NCBI RefSeq assembly: GCF_007676755.1 | Contig: NZ_VEBK01000007.1 | Span: forward strand, 62,001-126,000 | From: Bacillus sp. FJAT-22090 | Lineage (GTDB): Bacteria > Bacillota > Bacilli > Bacillales_A > Planococcaceae | Reading direction: 5' to 3' | Length of the DNA: 64,000 nucleotides | Shown here: piece by piece, positions 9,099 through 17,524 of the stretch | How positions within the stretch are numbered: the first letter of the stretch is position 1 | Layout of the letters: each line of letters opens with the position of its first letter | The notes under the pieces: model-generated | Databases searched by the model: none | The model's input: the letters and a program-made list of their open reading frames with translations, nothing else | What the model was told of the DNA's origin: nothing | Program-made: the position numbers and the translations under genes

Positions 9099-9146
9099 GT
9101 TCATGTGAAGCCTGTCCGTTATAAAAAGGACAGGCTTTACATGAAC
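9099..9146. repeat. Long inverted repeat after the HAD gene
   Basis: The 19-nt arms at 9099-9117 and 9128-9146 are complementary with a single G-U pair (GTTCATGTGAAGCCTGTCC on the left). The loop is GTTATAAAAA. There is no T-run at either end, so it is not a canonical terminator, although it lies between convergent genes. Confidence 0.8.
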
Positions 9147-9201
9147 AAGCGCAAATCGCAACTTACTTCACTTCGGCAATTAATTTCCGCTAACCCATAC
9201 T

Positions 9202-10197
9202 TCAACTGGTTAAAAATACTTTCCCATTCCTATTTTGAGATAATTCTACAACGCGCACGGCATCATGGACATTTAACATATCAAAATGAGAATCGGTCGT
9301 CATTAATGTTAATCTATTTTCTTGTATAAGAGTGATTAAACCATTGAAAGTTTCTTGCCACTTTTCCGCCGATACATTGCTATTCCAATGACGTAAGTGA
9401 AATATTTTTGCCTGTACTTTTGCTTTATGTGCAATAGCCGCCCAATCTACTTGAATCCCCGATAAAAGACCAATTGTTATAAAGCTACCAGTAGGATTCA
9501 CACAAAAAGCTAAATCTGTACCTGCAGAGCCTCCGATAGAATCTATAGCAGCTTTAGCCCCGCGTCCGTTTGTAAGTTCCATAACAGTTTCATATATTGG
9601 TTGTACGGATGTATCAATTACGTAAGAAGCACCAAAAGCCAATAAGTCTTTTGTATAATTGCTATTTCTTGTAATAGCTATTAATCGAAAGCCATTCACT
9701 TTGGAAAGTTGGGCAAAAATATGTCCAATCGCAGAACCACACGCATTTACCAAAAGTACATCATTTGGCTTTAAATCTAACTGTTCCGTACAAATTACCC
9801 ATGCCGTAATCGGGTTTATATACATTTGTGCAGCAGTAAAATCATCGATATCATTTGGGATAGGGACGGCAATTTCCGCAGATGTTTTTACAAATTCCTG
9901 CCAAGTTCCTTCGCCTCGCAAAGGTAAAACTCGTTTGCCTATAAGATCTTGAGATACAGAAGGACCGACATCCGTGACAATGCCAACCCCCTCATAACCA
10001 GGAATTGTAGGTAAAGAAATGCGGTGGGAATAGGCCCCTCTAACTGGTATCAAATCAGAGGGGTTAATCGGACGGGCTACCATACGAACAAGGATCTCAT
10101 TATCTTTTGGAGATTGTATGCTTTTCGTTTCAATTTGTAATACATCTTGGGGGTTTCCAAAATGGTGGTACCTTATGCATTTTGCTTCCACATTCAT
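9202..10197 (-). CDS. Zinc-free MDR oxidoreductase, enoyl thioester reductase-like
   Basis: A 331-residue medium-chain dehydrogenase/reductase. It has a GroES-like N-terminal domain with GYEGVGIVTDVGP, and a Rossmann domain with the nucleotide-binding stretch VNACGSAIGHIFAQLSK. The Cys cluster for structural zinc is absent. The pattern is closest to NADPH-dependent 2-enoyl thioester reductases (ETR/MECR type) or quinone oxidoreductases. AAGGAG lies 4 nt before the ATG. It starts 9 nt after the yqkF stop codon on the same strand, so the two are probably one transcript. The exact substrate is uncertain. Confidence 0.85.
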   Translation of the reverse strand: MNVEAKCIRYHHFGNPQDVLQIETKSIQSPKDNEILVRMVARPINPSDLIPVRGAYSHRISLPTIPGYEGVGIVTDVGPSVSQDLIGKRVLPLRGEGTWQEFVKTSAEIAVPIPNDIDDFTAAQMYINPITAWVICTEQLDLKPNDVLLVNACGSAIGHIFAQLSKVNGFRLIAITRNSNYTKDLLAFGASYVIDTSVQPIYETVMELTNGRGAKAAIDSIGGSAGTDLAFCVNPTGSFITIGLLSGIQVDWAAIAHKAKVQAKIFHLRHWNSNVSAEKWQETFNGLITLIQENRLTLMTTDSHFDMLNVHDAVRVVELSQNRNGKVFLTS

Positions 10198-10206
10198 AAA
10201 TCTCCT

Positions 10207-11112
10207 TTAAGCTCTATGTTCTGTATAATAATCTTGTTTCGTGATCTTCTCGGCATCTAGTAGAATATCATTAGAAACTTGCATATGATAGGCTTCGATC
10301 GTTTCCGTAAGTTGCTCCGTGCTACTTGCTCCCACAATCGTCGATCCCATAACCTTTGTTTGTAATGCATATTGAAGCGCTACGGAAGTAATAGGGGCAT
10401 CTAATACTTGTAACTTTTCGATTGTTTGCAGTAATTCAGCTTTGGAATAGGACAAATATTCTTCTGATTTGTTCGCTCGTATTTGCCCGTCTACAGTTAA
10501 TAATCCTTTTGCCAAAGTCCCGCGGCTTAATAATGAAACATTATGTCTTTCTAACAATGACAGCCATTCCTCTGGTCTTCTGTCTAGTAAACTGTATTGC
10601 ATCATGACAGAAACAGCATTGCTTTTCGTTAAAAATCGCTCGATTACGTTGGGACGAATTGAAGAAATGCCATATTCACGTACAAGTCCTTCTTTTTTTA
10701 ACGATTCCATCGTATCAATTACTTCCTCGACATCATCTTCCATTGTTCCGCCATGTAATTGATACACATCAATATAATCTGTTTGAAGACGCGTTAATGA
10801 TTGATGGACGGCAGAAGTTATCCATTTCTTTGAAGGATCCCAAGACCAACCTTCTCCTGACTCGTTTAGTCGATTACCTACTTTTGTTGTTAGAATAATG
10901 TTTTGACGGTTATTTTTTAACGCATTCCCGACGATTTTTTCATTTTCCCCTTTGTTGTACAAATCAGCCGTATCAAAATAATTTATGCCGTTATCTATAG
11001 CGACTTGAATAATTTTATTTGCCTCTATTTGATCAGTTGGTAGTGACATACAGCCTAAACCTATCTCAGAGATGAATAATTCACTTTTCCCCAATTGTCT
11101 TTTTTTCAACAT
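10207..11112 (-). CDS. yqkF: Aldo/keto reductase, YqkF-like
   Basis: A 301-residue TIM-barrel NADPH-dependent oxidoreductase. The AKR signature is GINYFDTADLYNKGENEK (Asp and Tyr of the tetrad), with the catalytic Lys in ILTTKVG and the His in VYQLHGG. The C-terminal cofactor region has GSTIVGASSTEQL. Its length and its place beside nudF match B. subtilis YqkF. It is divergent from nudF across 65 bp, which must hold both promoters. The physiological substrate is unknown. Confidence 0.9.
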   Translation of the reverse strand: MLKKRQLGKSELFISEIGLGCMSLPTDQIEANKIIQVAIDNGINYFDTADLYNKGENEKIVGNALKNNRQNIILTTKVGNRLNESGEGWSWDPSKKWITSAVHQSLTRLQTDYIDVYQLHGGTMEDDVEEVIDTMESLKKEGLVREYGISSIRPNVIERFLTKSNAVSVMMQYSLLDRRPEEWLSLLERHNVSLLSRGTLAKGLLTVDGQIRANKSEEYLSYSKAELLQTIEKLQVLDAPITSVALQYALQTKVMGSTIVGASSTEQLTETIEAYHMQVSNDILLDAEKITKQDYYTEHRA

Positions 11113-11177
11113 TCATCACGTCCTTTTCTCCATGTTACAATGAGTATCAGACACATTCAAATGAAAGGAAGTTACAA

Positions 11178-11726
11178 ATGAATAAATTCGAAGAAAAAAC
11201 AATCCAAACAGAGCTAAAATACAAAGGAAGAATTATTACCCTCCAGGTAGATGAAGTACTACTCCCAAATGGGGAAAAAGGCAAAAGAGAGATTGTAAAG
11301 CATCCTGGTGCTGTAGCAATTATTGCGATTACTGATGACAAGAAGATTATATTAGTCGAGCAATATCGAAAAGCACTTGAACGCTCTATTATTGAAATCC
11401 CAGCTGGTAAAATAGAGCCTGGTGAACCGCCTGAAGAAACTGCGCTAAGGGAATTGGAAGAAGAAACGGGATATACGACAAGTAAGCTTCAATATATTCA
11501 GTCATTCGCTACTTCTCCAGGATTTGCCGATGAAGTTATTCATTTATATTTGGCAGAAAACGTGATGAAATTGGAAGAGAAAGCAGATTTAGACGAAGAT
11601 GAATTTGTCGAATTGATGCATGTTTCTATAGAGGAAATGGAATCTATGGTTTCCGCTAATCAAATATATGACGCTAAAACTGCCTTTGCATGTCTTTGGA
11701 TAAAAAACTATTTGAAAGAAGCATGA
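11178..11726 (+). CDS. nudF: ADP-ribose pyrophosphatase, Nudix family
   Basis: A 182-residue Nudix hydrolase that splits ADP-ribose to AMP and ribose-5-phosphate. The Nudix box runs from GKIEPGEPPEET to RELEEETGY, with the expected G-x5-E-x7-REUxEExGU spacing. The preceding ILVEQYRKALERSIIEIPAG is typical of the ADP-ribose subclass. The ATG is preceded by AAAGGAAG. Position (next to yqkF and upstream of fur) and length agree with B. subtilis NudF/YqkG. Confidence 0.95.
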   Translation: MNKFEEKTIQTELKYKGRIITLQVDEVLLPNGEKGKREIVKHPGAVAIIAITDDKKIILVEQYRKALERSIIEIPAGKIEPGEPPEETALRELEEETGYTTSKLQYIQSFATSPGFADEVIHLYLAENVMKLEEKADLDEDEFVELMHVSIEEMESMVSANQIYDAKTAFACLWIKNYLKEA

Positions 11727-11776
11727 TTTAAGTTAGTACAAGCATATGATGAAAATAGATAGGGAGGTGTTCCAAC

Positions 11777-12244
11777 TTGAACCAGTCTTATACTATTTTC
11801 ATTTCATTATGCGTACTAGTTTTTAGTTTTATCGGTGGATTATATCTCTTTGAAAAAAGTACTCCAGAACAGCAGCAATGGATTATTAATCTCTTGGACG
11901 CACGTGTTCTATTATTAGAACAGCCTACTTTTCTTGAAACCCTTTTCCCGCACCTCATGATTGCTGTTATCTTTTTTTTATTTTATCAGCATCGTTATTT
12001 GCGAAAACTCATTTTAATCATTTGTGCTTTTAAAATTACGTTTTACGGTTTTGGATCTAGCTACTTGCTCCAAACTCAAGAATCTACATTCCCTTACGTT
12101 TTTTGGTGGTTTCCATTTCAACTAGTCTATTGTTTACTTCTTCTAGCACTTGCAAACCGGGTCAATGTGTTCTCGCTATCCTTCTATATAATTGTTATTA
12201 TAATAGAGTTCTTCTTTATACCATTCGTCTTATATAATAATTAA
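11777..12244 (+). CDS. Five-TM membrane protein, possible divergent SpoIIM
   Basis: A 155-residue, very hydrophobic protein with about five predicted membrane segments (5-25, 56-70, 76-98, 107-127, 132-152). It starts at TTG 11777, 7 nt after AGGGAGGTG. It sits immediately upstream of fur, where B. subtilis carries spoIIM. Parts resemble SpoIIM layout: an N-terminal anchor with VFSFIGGLYLFE, a segment ICAFKITFYGFGSSYLLQ, and WWFPFQLVYCLLLLALANRV. It is, however, much shorter than SpoIIM (about 214 aa). SpoIIM is part of the DMP engulfment machine. This link is inference from position and topology; it may instead be an unrelated membrane protein. Confidence 0.5.
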   Translation: MNQSYTIFISLCVLVFSFIGGLYLFEKSTPEQQQWIINLLDARVLLLEQPTFLETLFPHLMIAVIFFLFYQHRYLRKLILIICAFKITFYGFGSSYLLQTQESTFPYVFWWFPFQLVYCLLLLALANRVNVFSLSFYIIVIIIEFFFIPFVLYNN

Positions 12245-12251
12245 TTTTTAA

Positions 12252-12266
12252 TGATAATTATTATTA
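12252..12266. promoter_or_regulatory. Fur-box-like operator upstream of fur
   Basis: TGATAAT-T-ATTATTA matches the 7-1-7 Fur consensus (TGATAATNATTATCA) in 14 of 15 positions. It matches the related PerR box in 13. It lies just upstream of the fur promoter and suggests autoregulation by Fur or control by PerR. Confidence 0.75.
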
Positions 12267-12276
12267 AGTGAATCTC

Positions 12277-12306
12277 TTGTAATGAGAATTCATTTTTTGG
12301 TATAAT
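12277..12306 (+). promoter_or_regulatory. SigA-type promoter of fur
   Basis: TTGTAA at 12277-12282 and TATAAT at 12301-12306 are separated by 18 nt. A strong AAGGAGG and the fur ATG follow. Confidence 0.7.
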
Positions 12307-12330
12307 GGAAGAAGTTTAAGGAGGCGTCAT

Positions 12331-12771
12331 ATGGAAAGCCGTATTGATCGTATAAAAAAGCAATTATCTGGTGCGGGCTATAAACTGACGCCGCAGCGAG
12401 AAGCCACGGTTCGAGTTTTGCTTGAAAATGAAGAGGACCATTTAAGTGCTGAAGATGTATTTTTACTAGTTAGAGAGAAATCTCCTGACATTGGGCTTGC
12501 AACAGTTTATCGAACACTAGAATTATTAAATGAATTGAATGTAGTGGATAAGATACAATTTGGTGATGGAGTATCTCGCTATGATTTAAGACAAGAAGGG
12601 GCAGCACATTTTCATCATCACCTAGTGTGTATCGAATGTGGTGCGGTCGATGAAATTCAAGAAGATTTATTAGAAGACGTGGAAGCAATCGTTGAAAATA
12701 AATGGAATTTTAAAATAAAAGACCACCGCTTAACGTTTCATGGAGTATGTCATCGCTGCCAGGATAAATAA
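12331..12771 (+). CDS. fur: Ferric uptake regulator Fur-family repressor
   Basis: A 146-residue winged-helix metalloregulator. The DNA-binding helix region is KLTPQREATVRVLLENEEDHLSAEDVF (residues 17-43) and the hinge is IGLATVYRTLELL. The C-terminal dimerisation/metal domain has FHHHLVCIECGAVDE, and a second Cys pair (CHRC) lies at the C-terminus for structural zinc. Position between the spoIIM slot and xerD supports Fur rather than PerR or Zur. It has its own promoter, a Fur-like operator and a terminator. Confidence 0.93.
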   Translation: MESRIDRIKKQLSGAGYKLTPQREATVRVLLENEEDHLSAEDVFLLVREKSPDIGLATVYRTLELLNELNVVDKIQFGDGVSRYDLRQEGAAHFHHHLVCIECGAVDEIQEDLLEDVEAIVENKWNFKIKDHRLTFHGVCHRCQDK

Positions 12772-12773
12772 CC

Positions 12774-12807
12774 AAAAAAGGATAGCATATATGCTATCCT
12801 TTTTTTA
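12774..12807 (+). terminator. Terminator after fur
   Basis: AAAAAAGGATAGCAT pairs perfectly with ATGCTATCCTTTTTT, giving a strong hairpin with a T tail. Confidence 0.93.
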
Positions 12808-12824
12808 ATAGGGAGGGTTCTTGT

Positions 12825-13727
12825 TTGAAAGACGGATTAATCCATTTAGAAGATTATATGCATTTTTTACGAATCGAACGTCAGTTAGCGGATAACACAT
12901 TAATATCCTATAAAAAGGATTTAATCGAATACCTAAATTCTGTTTTAGAAACACAGCGAATACATAATCTCGATCTTGTAGAGCGTCAACATATTATTGT
13001 CCATATTCGTAAGTTAAAAGAAGAGGGAAAGTCCGCCCGTACGATAGCAAGGCATATTTCGTCGATTCGCTCGTTTCATCAATTTTTGCTGCGCGAAAAA
13101 GTGACTACTACTGATCCAACTATTCATTTAGAGCAACCACAGTTAGAGCAGAAACTACCCAATTTTTTATCAGTAGAAGAACTAACTATTTTATTGAATA
13201 ATATCGATGTATCTAAACCTCAAGGTAAACGAGATCTAGCAATGTTTGAGCTAATGTATGCAAGTGGGATGCGCATAAGCGAGTGTTTACATTTGGATTT
13301 GGAAGATCTGCATTTAACAATGGGCTTTGTTCGGGTATTTGGGAAAGGTGGAAAAGAACGCATCATTCCACTTGGAGGAGCAGCGATTCGCGCCTGTCAA
13401 TCTTATATTGAAGAGGCGAGACCAAAGCTATTAAAACCAACAGAACGGACAGACGCCATTTTTGTCAATCAAAGAGGGAAACGCCTAACCAGACAGGGAA
13501 TATGGAAACTATTAAATAAACACGCGATGAACGCAGGTATACAAAAAGAAATAACGCCACATGTTCTTAGACACTCGTTTGCAACCCATTTAATTGAAAA
13601 TGGGGCAGATTTAAGAGCGGTACAAGAAATGCTTGGCCATTCTGATATTTCTACTACTCAAATTTATACACATGTAAGTAAAACCCGCTTAAAAGAAGTT
13701 TATAAGCAATTCCATCCAAGGGCTTAA
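12825..13727 (+). CDS. xerD: Site-specific tyrosine recombinase XerD
   Basis: A 300-residue Xer recombinase that works with a XerC-type partner at dif to resolve chromosome dimers. It has an N-terminal SAM-like domain (residues 1-85) and a C-terminal catalytic domain. Catalytic residues are visible: Arg in ASGMRISECLHL, Lys in FGKGGKERIIPL, HxxR in ITPHVLRHSFATHL, His in EMLGHSDISTT and Tyr in TQIYTHVS. The TTG start (12825) follows GGGAGGG by 7 nt. Synteny fur-xerD-deoB is as in B. subtilis, except that no yqzK is seen between fur and xerD. Confidence 0.95.
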   Translation: MKDGLIHLEDYMHFLRIERQLADNTLISYKKDLIEYLNSVLETQRIHNLDLVERQHIIVHIRKLKEEGKSARTIARHISSIRSFHQFLLREKVTTTDPTIHLEQPQLEQKLPNFLSVEELTILLNNIDVSKPQGKRDLAMFELMYASGMRISECLHLDLEDLHLTMGFVRVFGKGGKERIIPLGGAAIRACQSYIEEARPKLLKPTERTDAIFVNQRGKRLTRQGIWKLLNKHAMNAGIQKEITPHVLRHSFATHLIENGADLRAVQEMLGHSDISTTQIYTHVSKTRLKEVYKQFHPRA

Positions 13728-13763
13728 ATTTCCTACTTTAATAGAAGTTGTTTTTGAATTTTA

Positions 13764-13804
13764 CAGCCAGTCCCGGGTATTTAGCTTGGAACTGGCTTTT
13801 TATT
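13764..13804 (+). terminator. Terminator after xerD
   Basis: AGCCAGT (and an extra C) pairs with ACTGGCT with an internal loop, followed by TTTTTATTT. Confidence 0.75.
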
Positions 13805-13857
13805 TCGTTTTATATACAAATATTGTTATAATAAGTAACATAAAATCTATTAAATAA

Positions 13858-13898
13858 GTCAGAGGTCTGACCTGTACATTCCTGAAATTTTTGGTAAA
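13858..13898 (+). promoter_or_regulatory. deoB promoter region with a palindromic operator
   Basis: GTCAGA-GG-TCTGAC (13858-13871) overlaps AGGTC-T-GACCT (13863-13873). The latter has the form of GntR/FadR-subfamily operators. A -10-like TAAACT lies downstream, with TGTACA as a weak -35. This could be where the deoB-pdp operon is regulated by nucleosides or deoxyribose phosphates. The regulator is not in this window. Confidence 0.4.
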
Positions 13899-13926
13899 CT
13901 AGAAGAAAATAGTAGGAGGCAAAAAA

Positions 13927-15105
13927 ATGAGCAAATTCAAACGTATTCATGTTATCGTAATGGACTCAGTTGGTATCGGCGAAGCACCTGATGCCGCTGA
14001 TTTCGGAGATGTGGGATCACATACTTTAGGTCATATTGCAGAAAAAATGAACGGTCTTCATATGCCTGAAATGCAAAAACTTGGCCTTGGCAATATAGAA
14101 AACATTCAAGGGATAGAACCAGTAGCAAATCCAGTCGCATACTTTGGCAAAATGCAAGAAGCATCAGTTGGCAAAGATACAATGACTGGTCATTGGGAAA
14201 TTATGGGTTTAAATATTGACAAGCCATTTAAAGTGTATCCTGATGGTTTTCCAGATGAACTAATTACAGCCCTAGAAGAAAAAATTGGACGTAAAGTGAT
14301 CGGCAACAAACCTGCAAGTGGAACAGCCATTTTAGATGAACTTGGGGAAGAGCATATGAAAACTGGGGCAATTATTGTCTATACATCGGCAGACCCGGTG
14401 TTGCAAATTGCTGCGCATGAAGAGATTGTTCCACTCGAAGAGCTTTATCATATTTGCGAAGTTGCAAGAGAGCTAACCCTTTCTGAAGAGTTTCTAGTTG
14501 GTCGAGTAATTGCACGTCCATTTATAGGTGAGCCAGGAAAATTTGTACGAACATCAAATCGTCATGACTATGCTCTAAAACCTTTTGGTCGCACAGCAAT
14601 GAATGAGTTACAAGATGGTGGACTAGAGGTTTTGGCCATTGGTAAAATAAATGATATTTTTAATGCAGAAGGAGTAACTTCTACAGAACGAACAAAAGAT
14701 AATATGGATGGGATGGATAAATTCATCACCATGTTAGATAAAGATTTCACAGGAATAAGTTTTTTGAATTTAGTGGATTTTGATGCTTCATTTGGTCATC
14801 GTCGTGACCCAATCGGGTACGGGAAAGCATTGGAAGAATTCGATACTCGGTTAAAAGAAGTTTTACCGAAGTTAACAGAGGAAGATCTACTTATTATTAC
14901 AGCAGATCATGGTAATGATCCGACAATGCCAGGCACGGACCATACACGTGAATTTGTTCCATTAATTGTTTATTCTCCAAAGTTGAAAGAAATAAAGGAA
15001 CTGCCTCTCCGCTCAACGTTTGCTGATATTGGGGCAACTATTTCGGAAAACTTTGAAGTTGCTGAAACTGCATTTGGGGAAAGCTTTTTATCACTACTAA
15101 AATAA
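13927..15105 (+). CDS. deoB: Phosphopentomutase
   Basis: A 392-residue alkaline-phosphatase-superfamily mutase that interconverts ribose- or deoxyribose-1-phosphate and the 5-phosphate. Metal-binding and catalytic motifs are [13 protein letters not shown] (Asp), [10 protein letters not shown] (phosphorylated Thr), [14 protein letters not shown], and [20 protein letters not shown] (two Asp/His metal sites). GTAGGAGG lies 8 nt before the ATG. It is followed by pdp after 21 nt, forming a nucleoside salvage operon. B. subtilis has pupG (punA) at this position instead. Confidence 0.97.
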   Translation: MSKFKRIHVIVMDSVGIGEAPDAADFGDVGSHTLGHIAEKMNGLHMPEMQKLGLGNIENIQGIEPVANPVAYFGKMQEASVGKDTMTGHWEIMGLNIDKPFKVYPDGFPDELITALEEKIGRKVIGNKPASGTAILDELGEEHMKTGAIIVYTSADPVLQIAAHEEIVPLEELYHICEVARELTLSEEFLVGRVIARPFIGEPGKFVRTSNRHDYALKPFGRTAMNELQDGGLEVLAIGKINDIFNAEGVTSTERTKDNMDGMDKFITMLDKDFTGISFLNLVDFDASFGHRRDPIGYGKALEEFDTRLKEVLPKLTEEDLLIITADHGNDPTMPGTDHTREFVPLIVYSPKLKEIKELPLRSTFADIGATISENFEVAETAFGESFLSLLK

Positions 15106-15126
15106 CCGGTAAGGCGGGAAAATAAA

Positions 15127-16416
15127 ATGAATATGCTTGAATTGATTGACAAAAAAAAGCGAAACAATTCTTTAACTGAAGAAGAAATACAATATATGAT
15201 AACAAAGTATACAAAAGATGAAGTGCCGGATTATCAAATGAGTTCTATGCTCATGGCGATTCTAATTAATGGTATGAACGAACAGGAAACAGCTTGGTTA
15301 ACAAAAGCGATGGTTGAATCAGGTGATGTCATTGATTTGTCGAGTATCGCTGGCTTTAAAGTAGATAAGCACAGTACTGGCGGTATAGGCGATAAAGTTA
15401 GTTTACTCGTGGCACCAATTCTAGCTTCTTTAAATATACCGATTGCCAAAATGAGTGGTAGAGGCCTTGGTATCACTGGTGGTACAGTTGATAAACTTGA
15501 ATCCATCACTGGTTTTCATGTGGAATTATCTACCGAAGAATTTATTAAGCAAGTAAATGAACATAAAATTGCAATCGTCGGTCAATCAGGCAACTTAACA
15601 CCTGCAGATAAAAAACTATATGCTTTAAGGGATGTGACTGGTACGGTAGATAGTATACCATTGATCGCTTCTTCTATTATGAGCAAAAAAATAGCGAGTG
15701 GTGCTGATGGTATTGTACTAGATGTGAAATGCGGTAAAGGTGCATTTATGAAAGATTTAGAACATGCATCCGAGTTAGCGGAAACGATGATCCAAATTGG
15801 CGAAAGCCTTGGCAAAAAAGTTGCCGTCGTTATTACAGATATGAACCAGCCACTTGGTCACAATATCGGTAATAAATTGGAAGTTGCAGAAGCGAACGAC
15901 TTCCTTAGCAACTACAAAGAGAGTGAAAAGGGCTTGTTAGATGTAACTCTTGCGATTTCGTCTAAGATGTATCAATTAGCTACTGGTGCAAGTGATGATG
16001 ATGCGGAGCAAAAAGTGTTAGAAACACTATCAAATGGCGCCGCGCTTGCCAAATTTAAAGAATTTATTTCTGCTCAAGGCGGAGATGCTGCTGATGTTTA
16101 CGCAAAAAATACAAAGCATGCAATCGAAGTGAAAGCTGCAAAAGATGGTTATATTGGCATTATCGACGCTGAACAAATTGGGAAAGCCTCTCTTTTAATC
16201 GGAGCAGGACGGTTAACAAAAGCAGATGTTCTAGATTTTGATGCAGGGGTTAAATTAGTGGCTCTTACGGGGCAATCCGTTAAAAAAGGGGACACTTTAG
16301 CTATTTTGTATTCCAATAAAGACGAAGTCAACGAGTCTATTCAATTAATTGAAAGCGCTTATTCCATTGCAGACGTTGCACCCGCGAAGATTAAATCTAT
16401 ATTGAAAATTATGTAA
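15127..16416 (+). CDS. pdp: Pyrimidine-nucleoside phosphorylase
   Basis: A 429-residue homodimeric enzyme that cleaves uridine, deoxyuridine or thymidine with phosphate. The alpha domain holds the family signature SGRGLGITGGTVDKLES. The phosphate-binding loop is KHSTGGIGDKVSL, and the catalytic/base-binding residues fall in LRDVTGTVDSIPLIASSIMSKK. The C-terminal alpha/beta domain ends at SIADVAPAKIKSILKIM. GGCGGG precedes the ATG. Together with DeoB it feeds pentose phosphates from nucleosides into central metabolism. Confidence 0.96.
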   Translation: MNMLELIDKKKRNNSLTEEEIQYMITKYTKDEVPDYQMSSMLMAILINGMNEQETAWLTKAMVESGDVIDLSSIAGFKVDKHSTGGIGDKVSLLVAPILASLNIPIAKMSGRGLGITGGTVDKLESITGFHVELSTEEFIKQVNEHKIAIVGQSGNLTPADKKLYALRDVTGTVDSIPLIASSIMSKKIASGADGIVLDVKCGKGAFMKDLEHASELAETMIQIGESLGKKVAVVITDMNQPLGHNIGNKLEVAEANDFLSNYKESEKGLLDVTLAISSKMYQLATGASDDDAEQKVLETLSNGAALAKFKEFISAQGGDAADVYAKNTKHAIEVKAAKDGYIGIIDAEQIGKASLLIGAGRLTKADVLDFDAGVKLVALTGQSVKKGDTLAILYSNKDEVNESIQLIESAYSIADVAPAKIKSILKIM

Positions 16417-16529
16417 TGATGTGACAAATTTGATTTTGTGGGAAATATTTAAGCTCGTATACGGAGTGCTTAATATTCTAAAATAAAATATCGCTATGCT
16501 TGTCTCCAGATTTTCTGGATGAAGGAAGC

Positions 16530-16583
16530 AAAATAGGCATCTTGTAAAGTTTGATAAAAACTTTTACGAGATGCCTATTTTTT
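16530..16583 (+). terminator. Terminator after pdp
   Basis: A long stem: AAATAGGCATCTTGTAAAGT pairs with ACTTTTACGAGATGCCTATT with few mismatches, followed by TTTTTT. A small CCAGATTTTCTGG hairpin lies just upstream. Confidence 0.9.
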
Positions 16584-16678
16584 GATTAAAAAATAATAAA
16601 TCATCCCATACTTGAAGTGAGCAGCCCTTTGTCGAAAATCGACTAATAAACAATGATTTCTTCTACTTTTGTCAAGCG

Positions 16679-16707
16679 CAAGGAATTACATCTGTTCATG
16701 TGGAATT
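16679..16707 (+). promoter_or_regulatory. SigH-type promoter of the spoIIA operon
   Basis: AAGGAATTA (-35) and GTGGAAT (-10) resemble the SigH consensus (RNAGGAWWW, RNNGAAT). They are placed as in B. subtilis spoIIA, about 25-50 nt upstream of spoIIAA. The remaining part of the 16417-16731 gap holds the pdp terminator and nothing else recognisable. Confidence 0.65.
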
Positions 16708-16731
16708 GCGCTATTACGAGGAGGCGATTGT

Positions 16732-17088
16732 ATGATGCATGAAGTAGAAAGAGTTGGAGACGAAATTATTATTATTCGATTAAAAGGTGAATTAGACCAT
16801 CATAGTACAACTGATATTCGAAATGAAATAGTGCCACTGATTAAAAATGGGTCTATTAAAGTATTAGTATGGAATTTGAAAGATTTAAATTTTATGGATA
16901 GTTCAGGAATAGGGCTTATTCTTGGTAGAATGCGTGAACTTGCTCCCATAGATGGTCAAACAATCATCGTGAATCCTTCACCAACGATGAAGAAAATTTT
17001 CCAATTTGCAGGATTGAGTCCCTATATTTATAACGAATCAGAAATTGAAATAATGTCTAAGTTAGGGGGAATTGTTTATGGACAATGA
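16732..17088 (+). CDS. spoIIAA: Anti-sigma F factor antagonist SpoIIAA
   Basis: A 118-residue STAS-domain protein. When unphosphorylated it captures SpoIIAB and frees SigF in the forespore. The phosphorylated Ser lies in the signature FMDSSGIGLILGRMR. The start at ATG 16732 has GAGGAGG 7 nt upstream; the ATG immediately after it is an alternative. The frame open from 16669 overlaps the promoter. Length is that of B. subtilis SpoIIAA (117 aa). It overlaps spoIIAB by 11 nt. Confidence 0.96.
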   Translation: MMHEVERVGDEIIIIRLKGELDHHSTTDIRNEIVPLIKNGSIKVLVWNLKDLNFMDSSGIGLILGRMRELAPIDGQTIIVNPSPTMKKIFQFAGLSPYIYNESEIEIMSKLGGIVYGQ

Positions 17089-17524
17089 GATCACACTATC
17101 TTTTATTGCTAAAAGTGAGAATGAAGCACTAGCTAGAATGGTTATGTCCAGTTTTATCGCAGCAATAGATCCAACAATTGAAGAATTATCGGAATTTAAG
17201 ACGGTTATTTCCGAAGCCGTAACAAATGCAATTGTGCATGGCTATGAAGAGGATGGAATAGGGAAGATCGATATCCATGCGCAACGAGTAGATAGAGAAA
17301 TTATTGTGTCCATTGTGGACTATGGTCGTGGCATTAGAGATGTGACCCAGGCACGTGAACCACTTTATACGACCAAGCCCGAGCAGGAACGTTCAGGGAT
17401 GGGATTCACGATTATGGAAAGCTTTAGTGATGATGTGGAGATATACTCAATTCCTGATAGGGGGACGACAGTAACTATTACGAAGAAATTTGTACCAATT
17501 CAAGAATCTTGTAGGATCGTCTAA
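17078..17524 (+). CDS. spoIIAB: Anti-sigma F factor and serine kinase SpoIIAB
   Basis: A 148-residue GHKL-ATPase-fold protein that binds SigF and phosphorylates SpoIIAA. The N box is EAVTNAIVHGYEE, the G1 box VDYGRGIRDV and the G2-like region ERSGMGFTIMESF. The ATG at 17078 lies 7 nt after AGGGGGA within the end of spoIIAA, showing translational coupling. Its stop overlaps the sigF ATG by one base. Confidence 0.97.
   Translation: MDNEITLSFIAKSENEALARMVMSSFIAAIDPTIEELSEFKTVISEAVTNAIVHGYEEDGIGKIDIHAQRVDREIIVSIVDYGRGIRDVTQAREPLYTTKPEQERSGMGFTIMESFSDDVEIYSIPDRGTTVTITKKFVPIQESCRIV

Noticed and set aside
12825-13727. Tyrosine recombinase as a prophage or integrative-element integrase
   Set aside because: Length, motifs and the fur-xerD-deoB context identify chromosomal XerD; no attachment sites or phage genes are near.
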